A stretch of DNA of 64,000 bases from RHLJ01 sp040222455 (GTDB taxonomy: Bacteria > Bacteroidota > Rhodothermia > Balneolales > Balneolaceae). The stretch is taken from the NCBI GenBank assembly GCA_040222455.1, contig JAVKDD010000001.1:67353-131352 (forward strand). Direction: 5' to 3'. Shown here in pieces: positions 27,035 through 35,412 of this stretch; position 1 is the stretch's first letter; the number at the start of each line of letters is the position of its first letter. The notes beneath the pieces are model-generated. The model made no database searches and was not told the DNA's origin. It saw nothing but the letters and a program-made list of their open reading frames with translations. Made by a program: the position numbers and the translations under genes.

Positions 27035-27865
27035 CTATGATAATTTTTGGTAATAGCTAAACATATGATCGTACACTGGAATCTTTTTTATAAATGGAAT
27101 AGAATCTAATAAAGCAGGGATTTTAGAATGAATAGGTTTAAATAATTTGACATTTTTCAATGGTTTAAACATCCCCCCAATTGAATAATATCGTTTAACC
27201 AAAGAAAAATTTGAATCAGCTAAATAGTGGTCTAGAAATGTTTTTGAATAAAAATTCAAATGTTCTGGTGGAGAATACATGTGCCACTTTTGTTTTAAAA
27301 ACTTGGCTTTTAAAGTTTGGTGCGACGGAATTAAGATGACAAGAATACCCCCAGGTTTAACAAGGCTATTTAAGGTCTCCATAAATTTCAAAGGATCAAC
27401 TAAATGTTCCATAATCGCATAAGAAGAAACAATATCAAACGTCTCGTCAAAATTAATATCCTCCAGAAAACTTTGGTGTGTTTCGAGACCTCTTTTCTTT
27501 GAAATTTCGCAAAAGTATTCAGAAAGCTCTACTCCAACTCTCTTTATATCAGAATCAAAATGCATTAGAAAATCTCCCGTTCTTGAACCTACATCTAGAA
27601 CAGAATCTGGTTTTTTGCTAAGCAACCTTGTTAAAATCTGTTCCTGATTTTTCCAATAGGGTTTGGGAGAAAATTCAACTGGAAAATTAGCTCTTTGTTC
27701 AGCTAGGTTTTCATATAAATGTGATAACGAAACATCATGTTCATTGTGATCAAAAAAACGACTAGAGCAGTTTTTACATTCGTATAAGTTATACTGATGC
27801 GGAGTTACGGGAGATTGAACCTTTTTAATACTTTTTATTTCTATATCGCAAAATTTACAAAACAT
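27035..27865 (-). CDS. Class I SAM-dependent methyltransferase with zinc-ribbon start
   Basis: A 276-residue protein. It starts with a zinc-ribbon-like pair, CKFC near residue 3 and CKNC near residue 31. The SAM-binding motif I is VLDVGSRTGDFL near residue 88, followed by VGVELSEYFCE (motif post-I) and IVSSYAIMEHLVDP. A proline-rich PPEHLNFYS segment is common in methyltransferases of polysaccharide loci. The start at 27865 follows the stop of the 61-residue gene by one base; an earlier ATG at 27886 would overlap that gene by 20 bases. It likely methylates a sugar nucleotide or glycan end. Confidence 0.85.
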   Translation of the reverse strand: MFCKFCDIEIKSIKKVQSPVTPHQYNLYECKNCSSRFFDHNEHDVSLSHLYENLAEQRANFPVEFSPKPYWKNQEQILTRLLSKKPDSVLDVGSRTGDFLMHFDSDIKRVGVELSEYFCEISKKRGLETHQSFLEDINFDETFDIVSSYAIMEHLVDPLKFMETLNSLVKPGGILVILIPSHQTLKAKFLKQKWHMYSPPEHLNFYSKTFLDHYLADSNFSLVKRYYSIGGMFKPLKNVKLFKPIHSKIPALLDSIPFIKKIPVYDHMFSYYQKLS

Positions 27866-27866
27866 A

Positions 27867-28052
27867 TTATGAGTCCAAAACCTCATTAAGATTAGCTTTA
27901 TGAATGCAATTAAACGCTGATACTATTTCATCATTTATTTTCGAAGTAACTATACCAACACCCTTTATCATATTAACCGGTACTTCTTTTGATTCTGAAC
28001 CTGTTATTTCTATTCTAATAATTTCAGCAATATTTAAATGGGTTCCAATCAT
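27867..28052 (-). CDS. 61-residue protein of unknown function inside the polysaccharide operon
   Basis: A short ORF that exactly fills the space between the upstream glycosyltransferase (stop 4 bases before its ATG) and the downstream methyltransferase (ATG 1 base after its stop). That fit is the main reason to believe it. The protein starts MIGTHLNIAEIIRIEITG and ends KANLNEVLDS. It has mixed hydrophobic and acidic residues, no signal peptide and no membrane helix. I do not recognise a family. It could also be a remnant of a larger gene, since the centre (MIKGVGIVTSKINDEIVSAF) looks like part of an alpha/beta domain. Confidence 0.45.
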   Translation of the reverse strand: MIGTHLNIAEIIRIEITGSESKEVPVNMIKGVGIVTSKINDEIVSAFNCIHKANLNEVLDS

Positions 28053-28056
28053 GGTA

Positions 28057-29088
28057 TTATTTTAACCCACTTAAGACTTCATGGCTTACCTTCTCAAGGC
28101 TGTCAATATTCCTATTTTCAAATACGATGCATTCTTTCTGTCTATTAGTTAGATCACTAGCTACAACTTTTGTCCCCATCATTATTGCCTCGCTTACACT
28201 AATTCCATAGCCATCATATAGTGTGGGTCTAATCATCAAATCACAATCACTAAATAATGCCCAAAGCTCTTGAAATCCATCAAGGATATAAAAATGAGAG
28301 GATAAATTATTCTCTTCAAGTTTAATAACTTGAGACTCTAAATATTCCGAAGAAGAGTTTCTTATACCTAACGCAAAAATCATTCCTATATCAGGATATT
28401 TTTTTGACAACCGAATTAAAAGTTCAATGGATAAATCTAAACCATACACATCTATGCCTTCCTTAAAGTGAATCCTGTATGCGTTCAGGATAATAATTGG
28501 TGAATGTTCTTTTAAAAATATTTTTAATGAGTCGGGGTATGATTGCTTAATCTTCGTAAGCTCTGTGATATCAGGAGGTAAAAAAGAGGATTTAACAAAT
28601 ATTTTTTCTTCTAGGTGAGGCCTCGTTTCGACAATTGCTTCTTTAGCAATATTTGAAACCGCATTTATTTGTGAAACTCTATCAAGTAATTTGTCAAGCG
28701 TTTTGTTGAAATGTTTGCTTTCGTCAGAGTAAAAAATGGGGTTATGTGCAAAAAGAAAAATTTCGAAACGAAAAAAGAATCTGGCTACGAGTATCGCGTA
28801 TAAAATTTGAAGTGAGGGAGTATGAATATGTACTTGATCGTACCTTTTGTACAGAATATTGAAGAGTAAGCCCCAAAAATTAAAGCCTCTATTTTTCTTA
28901 GAAGGATCATGGACTTTATAACTTATGTTAGATTTTCTAAGAATAAGTAGTAGCCTTGATATGTGAGTAGATACTCCTCCAATTGGTGGCGGAATTGTTC
29001 CAACAATTAAGCATTCTTTATTCTCTGAATATCCCCATTCATTTAGTGATTTTAGATAGTCTTCAACATCTAAATCTAAATTAACCAT
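28057..29088 (-). CDS. Glycosyltransferase, family 4-like
   Basis: A 343-residue GT-B-type glycosyltransferase. The N-terminal segment has IVGTIPPPIGGVSTHISRL, the glycine-rich acceptor loop of GT4 enzymes. HIHTPSLQILYAIL is a typical GT4 beta-strand and helix. The donor domain ends with RPTLYDGYGISVSEAIMMGT, the E-x7-E-like nucleotide-sugar-binding motif. Its ATG shares one base with the stop of the preceding methyltransferase gene (TAATG), and the next gene starts 4 bases after its stop. Donor and acceptor sugars are unknown. Confidence 0.87.
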   Translation of the reverse strand: MVNLDLDVEDYLKSLNEWGYSENKECLIVGTIPPPIGGVSTHISRLLLILRKSNISYKVHDPSKKNRGFNFWGLLFNILYKRYDQVHIHTPSLQILYAILVARFFFRFEIFLFAHNPIFYSDESKHFNKTLDKLLDRVSQINAVSNIAKEAIVETRPHLEEKIFVKSSFLPPDITELTKIKQSYPDSLKIFLKEHSPIIILNAYRIHFKEGIDVYGLDLSIELLIRLSKKYPDIGMIFALGIRNSSSEYLESQVIKLEENNLSSHFYILDGFQELWALFSDCDLMIRPTLYDGYGISVSEAIMMGTKVVASDLTNRQKECIVFENRNIDSLEKVSHEVLSGLK

Positions 29089-29759
29089 TACTTAATAACT
29101 TCATAGATATAGAAATCCGCAAATGATCCCTTGTTTGCATCACCTTGAAATTTGATTTCATTCGGGATATGGGTAGTTAATTGCCAGTTGGGCTTATTTT
29201 TCTCTATCCAATCTGTAAATTTTCTATGCTTTACATGTGATAAAGTATTGCCAGATTGGTCGTTGGTATTGGAGCTGTAAATGGCTACAAATCCTGAAGA
29301 AGAACCAAATAACTTTTGCATATAATCTTCAAAAATTTCGTCTTCAACTAAATGATAAATTACATCAAGTGATAGTACTAACTCTGCTACCTCGCCAGAA
29401 TAATCGGATACTAATTTAAACGATTTAGAATGATCGTCACTGAATATTTCACGGCAAAGTTCAATTGCTTTTGAGCTAACATCAAAACCTAAATAATTAG
29501 GGTAATTTGCAAATCTAAGTTGATTACCGTCTCCCGAGCCAAATTCAATTACGGTATTAATATTATTTTTTGATACAAAATCATTCAATAATTTCGCTTT
29601 AAATTGGGCTAATTCATTATAAGAACCGGGGCCAGAATTCCCCCCCTTGTCATATCTCGAAATCCAATATTCCTCTGAGTTATCAAATGGGATGGTTGAT
29701 GGACTAAAAAATCTTACAATAGATCTAAGTATGGGAATTTTCTTTATGTACTTATTCAT
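29088..29759 (-). CDS. Class I SAM-dependent methyltransferase
   Basis: A 223-residue cytoplasmic methyltransferase. SAM-binding motif I is VIEFGSGDGNQLRF near residue 68, followed by YLGFDVSSKAIELC. The motif IV equivalent is LVLSLDVIYHLVEDEIFEDY. The N-terminal segment (EEYWISRYDKGGNSGPGSY) resembles methyltransferases found with glycosyltransferases in O-antigen and capsule loci. Its start overlaps the end of the bi-domain oxidoreductase gene by 8 bases, and its stop overlaps the next start by one base. A sugar methyltransferase role is inferred from context only. Confidence 0.82.
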   Translation of the reverse strand: MNKYIKKIPILRSIVRFFSPSTIPFDNSEEYWISRYDKGGNSGPGSYNELAQFKAKLLNDFVSKNNINTVIEFGSGDGNQLRFANYPNYLGFDVSSKAIELCREIFSDDHSKSFKLVSDYSGEVAELVLSLDVIYHLVEDEIFEDYMQKLFGSSSGFVAIYSSNTNDQSGNTLSHVKHRKFTDWIEKNKPNWQLTTHIPNEIKFQGDANKGSFADFYIYEVIK

Positions 29760-31878
29760 TTAGCGCCGATATAAGCGTTAAACTTGTGGTATCTAAAAGT
29801 GAGTTTAATGGAATAGGCCATTCAGTTCCCTTTTTGATCGAATTTGAAAAAGCTTTAATGATAGATTCATGTCCTTTATCTCCAGATTTTTTGATCGTAT
29901 TAAGCTTTATGCCATATCCATTTAACGTTTCAAAATCATCTAATACAATACTTTTTTCATCAAAGAAGATTTCAATTCTTTCTTTTGAAAGTGCATTATT
30001 TCCCTGACCAGTATAAACAAGCGAACAAATAGAACCATCGGCATAAGATATAGTTATTATCTTATTATCAGCTCCTGAAGATCCTTTTTTGCTTGGTGAT
30101 GTTGAATCAATACTAATGCTTTTGGGTGTGTCATTTACTAAAAAGCTAAAAGTATCAATAAAGTGACAAGCTTCTCCGATAATTCTCCCACCATCTTTGT
30201 GAGTCCAATGATCTTGGGGGCGAAATCCAGCATTAACACGGTAAGTTATAATAAGCGGATTAATTCTTTCGGTTACTTTTTTCTTGATTTCTTGAATGTA
30301 TGGGCTAAATCGACGATTGAAACCAACAGTTAATATTGGTTTAGAGATACTCGATGAACTATAAAATTGTTCAATCCTATTTAACTCATCGGTATTAATT
30401 GAAAGTGGTTTTTCAACAAACACATGCTTACCAGCTTCTAAACATTGTAGAACAATATCTGTGTGAGTTGCATGCCTTGTAGTAATAAACACAACATCAA
30501 CGTTATGTTTGGCTAATAAATCTTCAACAGATGCTTCAATATTTTTTATTTCAAATTTAGAGGCAATATTCTGTGCTTTGTACGGAGTTTGATTTACTAA
30601 TACTTCTACACTAAAATCATCACTTAACCCTTTAAGGATTGGGATTGTCATATTAGTCGCAAAACTTCCTGTTCCTATAACTGCGGCCCTTACGGGTTCA
30701 TTACCTATTCGTAAGGTATCTCTTGTTACAGGTTTTGGAATATCTTCACTTCCCAATGAATCTTTAACGTCATACTTGAAATAAGAGAGTAGTGGTGCAG
30801 ACGGCTCCTTTAAATTCTCAAAAGCAGTTTTAGCTTCTGATAAAGGATATTCTTTCTGAGAAATTAGGTTTAAATCTACAGATCCATTTGTTAGTGCGTT
30901 TAAATAGGCTTGCATGTTCCGGTTTTCAGTCCAGCGAACATATCCATAGGGGTAATCCTGTCCTTCTTTTTCATAGGAATCATCATAACGGCCAGGCCCA
31001 TAAGAGGTTGATATGAAGAAGTCTAATTCTTTCTCATAAATGTCTTTTCGGTTAATTTCCATGCCTGTAACCCCAACTAAAACTACAGCGCCTTTTTTGC
31101 GACACATTTGGAATGCTTGGGATAGGGGGACAGCAGAATTTGTAGAAGCCGTGATAATAGTAGCATCAACACCGTATCCATCCGACCATGCAATAGAATC
31201 AGAAATCAAAGATTCTTGAGTTGCAGAAAGAGTTAGATCAGCACCACAAATCTTTGCGGTTTCAAGTCTTTTTTTATCGATGTCAATTGCAAGCACGTTC
31301 ATACCATTTGCCTTTAACAATTGTATTGTTAGCAGCCCAAGTAATCCTGTTCCTAAAACTGCGACATTAGATCCAAACGATAGATTAGCCCTTCTTATAC
31401 CTTGTAATGCAATCCCTCCAAGAGCTACTGTAGAGGCAGGTTTTGGGTCTAAGCCTTGAGGGATAGTAGTCACTAAATTAACTGGAACTACAGCAACTTC
31501 TGAATGAGCTGCTACAATCCCACCTGCAGCTGCAACAAAATCACCCGTTTTAAATCCGGTTACATTTTTACCAATTTCAATAACGCGCCCAGCAAGAGAA
31601 TATCCAGAAGGCAGAGCTTGTTGTAGTTCTGTTTGCACCGATTCCCAATAAGACTTTAATCCCATTCGGGAAATCTTTTCAAAAGCTCTATTAATGATCT
31701 CTGGTTTCTCGGTAACTCTTTTTAAAATACTTTTCCCAGATGAAGAAATAGTACTTAATTCGGTGCCAGCAGAAATACAACTGTATAAAACTTGTATTTT
31801 TACAGTTCCATCTTTGATGGGTGGGGTTGGAAGGTCTATTCCAAAAACCTGACCTTTTTTTACTAAAATTTGTTTCAT
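29752..31878 (-). CDS. Bi-domain oxidoreductase: zinc-type dehydrogenase plus Gfo/Idh/MocA
   Basis: A 708-residue fusion. Residues 1-370 are a medium-chain (zinc-type) dehydrogenase with SGYSLAGRVIEIGKNVTGFK, GDFVAAAGGIVAAHSE and the NAD-binding VAVLGTGLLGLLTIQLLKA. Residues about 388-708 are a Gfo/Idh/MocA oxidoreductase. That half begins AAVIGTGSFATNMTIPILKG and carries HVFVEKPLS, the lysine-proline motif of the family. Proteins with this layout are known from bacterial polysaccharide loci, often beside a heparinase II/III-like gene, and are thought to act on sugars or sugar nucleotides. Here no heparinase-like gene adjoins it. It starts 2 bases after the upstream glycosyltransferase stop. 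Confidence 0.9.
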   Translation of the reverse strand: MKQILVKKGQVFGIDLPTPPIKDGTVKIQVLYSCISAGTELSTISSSGKSILKRVTEKPEIINRAFEKISRMGLKSYWESVQTELQQALPSGYSLAGRVIEIGKNVTGFKTGDFVAAAGGIVAAHSEVAVVPVNLVTTIPQGLDPKPASTVALGGIALQGIRRANLSFGSNVAVLGTGLLGLLTIQLLKANGMNVLAIDIDKKRLETAKICGADLTLSATQESLISDSIAWSDGYGVDATIITASTNSAVPLSQAFQMCRKKGAVVLVGVTGMEINRKDIYEKELDFFISTSYGPGRYDDSYEKEGQDYPYGYVRWTENRNMQAYLNALTNGSVDLNLISQKEYPLSEAKTAFENLKEPSAPLLSYFKYDVKDSLGSEDIPKPVTRDTLRIGNEPVRAAVIGTGSFATNMTIPILKGLSDDFSVEVLVNQTPYKAQNIASKFEIKNIEASVEDLLAKHNVDVVFITTRHATHTDIVLQCLEAGKHVFVEKPLSINTDELNRIEQFYSSSSISKPILTVGFNRRFSPYIQEIKKKVTERINPLIITYRVNAGFRPQDHWTHKDGGRIIGEACHFIDTFSFLVNDTPKSISIDSTSPSKKGSSGADNKIITISYADGSICSLVYTGQGNNALSKERIEIFFDEKSIVLDDFETLNGYGIKLNTIKKSGDKGHESIIKAFSNSIKKGTEWPIPLNSLLDTTSLTLISALNE

Positions 31879-31880
31879 TT

Positions 31881-33044
31881 TTAGTTTTTATAAATATCTA
31901 AAAGCACTTTTTCGTCAATGTCCCAATTATACTTATCTCTGACATATCCTGCACCCTCTGTTTTAAGAGAATCTCTATTTCTCCATTTAGTAAAAAGGGT
32001 ATTTATTTGATTTTTTATGCTTGAAATATTATCAAACTCATAAATAAATCCTGTATTCGTATCTTCAATAATACGTTGAATAGGTTTGCAATTGGTGGCA
32101 AGAATAGGTTTCTCAGTTGCCATATATTGAAACAGCTTATGTGGAATTGTAGTATCTGTGTGCTCAGATTTTTTGTGTGGGATTAATAAAACATGTGCTT
32201 TTTTCATTATTTCGGTCATTTCCGAAAGACTTTTCCATCCCCAAAAAGTTATTTTCTTCGAAAGATTAAGTGTTTCACTTAGCTCTTTAAGATTCGCTAG
32301 GTAACTTCCATCCCCAACAATTGAGAAGTGTATTTCGTCATTTTCTACTTCATTAAGTGCACGAATTACAAATTGAAGTCCACGATGTTCGGTAACTCCA
32401 CCACCATAAAAAAGAGTAAAGACATCTTCTTCTGAAGACAGATCCTCAATCATTAAATTAATGTCTTCTTTTGAAGGAGTATTAGAAACTATGTGAATCT
32501 TTCTCCCATCATGTCCCATATCTAATAATCTTTTTTCACTTTCATCGATTACAACAATAACATCATCGGCATACTCAATCATTTGATTTTCATATTTTCG
32601 CCACTGTTTGTCGGAAGAAAGGAGTCTCCCAAGGGGAGTTTTAACATGACTAGATACCTCTAATAAAGCGGGCCAGTTTTCATGGAGGTCTAGAACAAAT
32701 TTGGCATTAAATTTACGTTTACACTCAACTCCAATTTTAGCTAAAGGGAGATCATGAATATGAATAGCATCAAAACGTTGTTTTTTAAAAAGAGCAAATA
32801 TAAACGATCGCCAAAAAAGGAAATAAAACGGAAATTTAAGGCAGCCTACGCTAGTTTTGTAGATAAAGCTTGAAATAGGTTTTCTATATATAGTAGCTCC
32901 ATTCCATTGCTCTTTTCTAGGTGCTTTTTTCTGGTCAAAACAAGCGATACTCACTTCATGACCTTCAGATATTAAAGAATGTATTTCATGTTCAACTCTT
33001 ACATCTGGAGGAAAATTTCGTTCTAAAACCATCAATATTTTCAT
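31881..33044 (-). CDS. Glycosyltransferase, family 4
   Basis: A 387-residue GT4-like glycosyltransferase. The N-terminus MKILMVLERNFPPDVRVEHE is typical of the family and positions the first beta-strand and acceptor loop. HIHDLPLAKIG and LDLHENWPALLE follow. The donor-binding half has LFYGGGVTEHRGLQFVIRAL, FSIVGDGSYLANL and HKLFQYMATEKPILATN, the last being the nucleotide-sugar pocket. Its ATG overlaps the end of the second wecB gene by four bases, a sign of coupled translation. Specificity unknown. Confidence 0.9.
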   Translation of the reverse strand: MKILMVLERNFPPDVRVEHEIHSLISEGHEVSIACFDQKKAPRKEQWNGATIYRKPISSFIYKTSVGCLKFPFYFLFWRSFIFALFKKQRFDAIHIHDLPLAKIGVECKRKFNAKFVLDLHENWPALLEVSSHVKTPLGRLLSSDKQWRKYENQMIEYADDVIVVIDESEKRLLDMGHDGRKIHIVSNTPSKEDINLMIEDLSSEEDVFTLFYGGGVTEHRGLQFVIRALNEVENDEIHFSIVGDGSYLANLKELSETLNLSKKITFWGWKSLSEMTEIMKKAHVLLIPHKKSEHTDTTIPHKLFQYMATEKPILATNCKPIQRIIEDTNTGFIYEFDNISSIKNQINTLFTKWRNRDSLKTEGAGYVRDKYNWDIDEKVLLDIYKN

Positions 33045-34108
33045 AATGAGAAGTAGGTTTTAATTTGCGCTGCAATTTTTGTTGAACTATTCCCATCGCC
33101 GTATAATGGCTTCCAAGGTGTTTTTGGGGAAGAATTGACCGCATTAATAATTACATCAGCATTAGGACCTGTTGTAGCATTCCAATTTCCATCCAAAGTT
33201 TCTGTCCACTCGGTTTCATTTCGTACAGTAATACATTGCTTTTTCATCCAATAAGATTCTTTCTGAAGACCACCTGAATCAGTAATTACTTTTGAGCAAT
33301 TTTTAAGAAGAATCATCATTTTAAAATATGAAACAGGATCAATAAGGTGAAGGTTATCTGGTTTATCTATTTCTTCGAGGTGCTTTTTATTCCGAGGATG
33401 AACTGGCCAAACCACATTCTTACTTAACTCAGAAAATGCAGTGATTATATTATTGAGATTCTGTTCATTGTCGGTATTTGAGGGTCTATGGATGGTTGCA
33501 AGATGATAGGAGCCTTCCTTAAAAGGTATAATATCTGAAAGCTTGTATTTTTTATCTGCAATCTTAGAGAATGTTCTTAAAGCATCAAACATAACATCCC
33601 CAACCATAAACACATTCTTAGTGATGCCTTCTTTAGATAAGAGGTTTACACTAAAATCGGAGGAACAAAAAAGGAGTTCTGAAATATGATCGGTTAAAAT
33701 ACGGTTGATCTCTTCTGGCATTTGTTTATTAAAACTTCGCAAGCCAGCTTCTATGTGTATAATAGGAACATGTAATTTTGAAGCTACAAGGGCTCCAGCT
33801 AAAGTAGAGTTTGTATCTCCGTAAACAAGTAGAGCATCTGGCAATGATGGAAGACCAAGCATATAATCTTCAATCTTAGTGAGCATTATTCCGGTTTGAG
33901 CTCCATGATTTCCTGAGCCTACATCTAAATTGATGCTAGGAGCAGGTATATCAAGTTCCTTCCAGAAAACAGTACTCATTTCATAATCATAATGCTGACC
34001 TGTGTGTATAATATGCTCTTTAATACCAAGTTCGGAAAAAGCTTTTGAAAGCACTGCAGCTTTTACAAATTGTGGTCTTGCACCAACTATGGTTAGAATA
34101 TTAATCAT
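33041..34108 (-). CDS. wecB: UDP-N-acetylglucosamine 2-epimerase, non-hydrolysing (copy 2)
   Basis: A 355-residue homologue of the copy at 23195, with VGARPQFVKAAVLSKAF, HTGQHYDYEMS, YGDTNSTLAGALVAS, HIEAGLRSFNKQMPEEINR and ITDSGGLQKESYWMKKQC. The NETEWTETLDGNWN segment near the end differs from the copy-1 motif RDNTERPVT; such ETEW-containing forms occur in sub-branches of the epimerase family, possibly acting on a different sugar such as a 2,3-diacetamido sugar. It is tied by 4-base overlaps to genes on both sides (33041-33044 and 34105-34108). Confidence 0.9.
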   Translation of the reverse strand: MINILTIVGARPQFVKAAVLSKAFSELGIKEHIIHTGQHYDYEMSTVFWKELDIPAPSINLDVGSGNHGAQTGIMLTKIEDYMLGLPSLPDALLVYGDTNSTLAGALVASKLHVPIIHIEAGLRSFNKQMPEEINRILTDHISELLFCSSDFSVNLLSKEGITKNVFMVGDVMFDALRTFSKIADKKYKLSDIIPFKEGSYHLATIHRPSNTDNEQNLNNIITAFSELSKNVVWPVHPRNKKHLEEIDKPDNLHLIDPVSYFKMMILLKNCSKVITDSGGLQKESYWMKKQCITVRNETEWTETLDGNWNATTGPNADVIINAVNSSPKTPWKPLYGDGNSSTKIAAQIKTYFSL

Positions 34109-35412
34109 TCAGAAATTTCGTTTAATTGCTCTACTAGCGTTTGTGTTAATGACTCTCTTGAATATTGGTCGGAGTTAGATTCTTCAAACCTATTAATTCC
34201 TTTTTCCCAAGAAGAATAAATCTGAACAAGTTGGTTTTTAAGACCTTTTTTATCCGAATATAAAATATTTGTAGATGATTTAGATTGATTAAGAAGCTGA
34301 GTTGCATCCCCAAAAACAGGTGAAATACATACGATAGGCCTTTTTGCAGCTAAGTATTCAAACAATTTTCCCGTTAACAGAAGAGCAGCGTTTGGTGAGT
34401 TATTTATAATAAGTAGCAATGCCTCTGATTTCTGTTGTAAAGGAATTACCTCATCATGAGGAAGGTAGTTTATAATCTCAACCAGATTATTAAGGTTAAA
34501 TTTGCGAATATCATTTTGAATACTAACATCAACCCGACCCACTAATTGGAGTTTAAAATTATCGGCAAAACCTTCTATTTCATGTGACAGTTCATTAAGT
34601 ACTTCCCATAGTATTTTGGGGTTCCTAGTTGGTGTCATCATTCCAATATGTGAAATAGTACATTTCGGATTGGGTACATAATCTATTGGAATGAAATCTT
34701 CAGAATCAAATCCATTTGGAATTACGGTAATATCGGAGTTCGTTATTTCTAAAAACTCCTTTTTCATAGTATTACTGATAACCAAAATTTTATCGGCGTT
34801 ATCTAATGCTTTTTTCTCAAGAGTATGATGACGTTCCCGTGCATACTTAGAAAGCTTTAAGTCTTCAAAAAAATCAATATTTGTCCAGGGATCTCTAAAG
34901 TCTGCAAGCCATGGGATATTCGTTATTTTTGAAGTTTTTAGCCCAATCATATGCATAGAATGAGGAGGTCCAGTACTTATAATAACGTCAACAGGATTTT
35001 CTTTTAAATACTTTTTTAAAAAATTAACAGAAGGACGTATCCAAAATTTACGCGCATCAGGAATAAAAAGATTTCCTCTAACCCAAATAGAAAGCTTTTG
35101 AAGAAAAGTGTTTTCATTGCCAGATGTCATTAAAGCCGCGCCAAGTTTCTCTTCTTTTTTGATGCCTACAAATTTCTTGTAAAAAGAATAAGGTTCCCAA
35201 ATTGGGGTTTTAAGAATTGTTATATCTTCAGGAATATCTTTCAGTAGAGAGGTATCAATTGCTGGTACTTCCGGATTTGAAGGGGTATAAATAATGGGTT
35301 CCCATCCATATCGGCGAATGTATTTCGTGAATTTGACCCAGCGTTGTACTCCAGAACCACCTGTTGGAGGCCAGTAATAAGTAATAATAAGGGCTCTTTT
35401 GTTAGGCTTCAC
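34105..35412 (-). CDS. Glycosyltransferase, family 4-like
   Basis: A 435-residue GT-B enzyme when started at the GTG complementary to 35410-35412 (MKPNKRALIITYYWPPTGG). A TTG at 35448 would extend it 12 codons into the yfhO gene without any ribosome-binding site, so I prefer the GTG. Key blocks are TYYWPPTGGSGVQRWVKFTK, ISTGPPHSMHMIGL, WLADFRDPWTN and a donor-site region with TGKLFEYLAAKRPIVCIS. The remaining 11-base overlap with the yfhO stop suggests translational coupling. It likely builds a lipid-linked glycan; the donor is unknown. Confidence 0.85.
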   Translation of the reverse strand: MKPNKRALIITYYWPPTGGSGVQRWVKFTKYIRRYGWEPIIYTPSNPEVPAIDTSLLKDIPEDITILKTPIWEPYSFYKKFVGIKKEEKLGAALMTSGNENTFLQKLSIWVRGNLFIPDARKFWIRPSVNFLKKYLKENPVDVIISTGPPHSMHMIGLKTSKITNIPWLADFRDPWTNIDFFEDLKLSKYARERHHTLEKKALDNADKILVISNTMKKEFLEITNSDITVIPNGFDSEDFIPIDYVPNPKCTISHIGMMTPTRNPKILWEVLNELSHEIEGFADNFKLQLVGRVDVSIQNDIRKFNLNNLVEIINYLPHDEVIPLQQKSEALLLIINNSPNAALLLTGKLFEYLAAKRPIVCISPVFGDATQLLNQSKSSTNILYSDKKGLKNQLVQIYSSWEKGINRFEESNSDQYSRESLTQTLVEQLNEISE

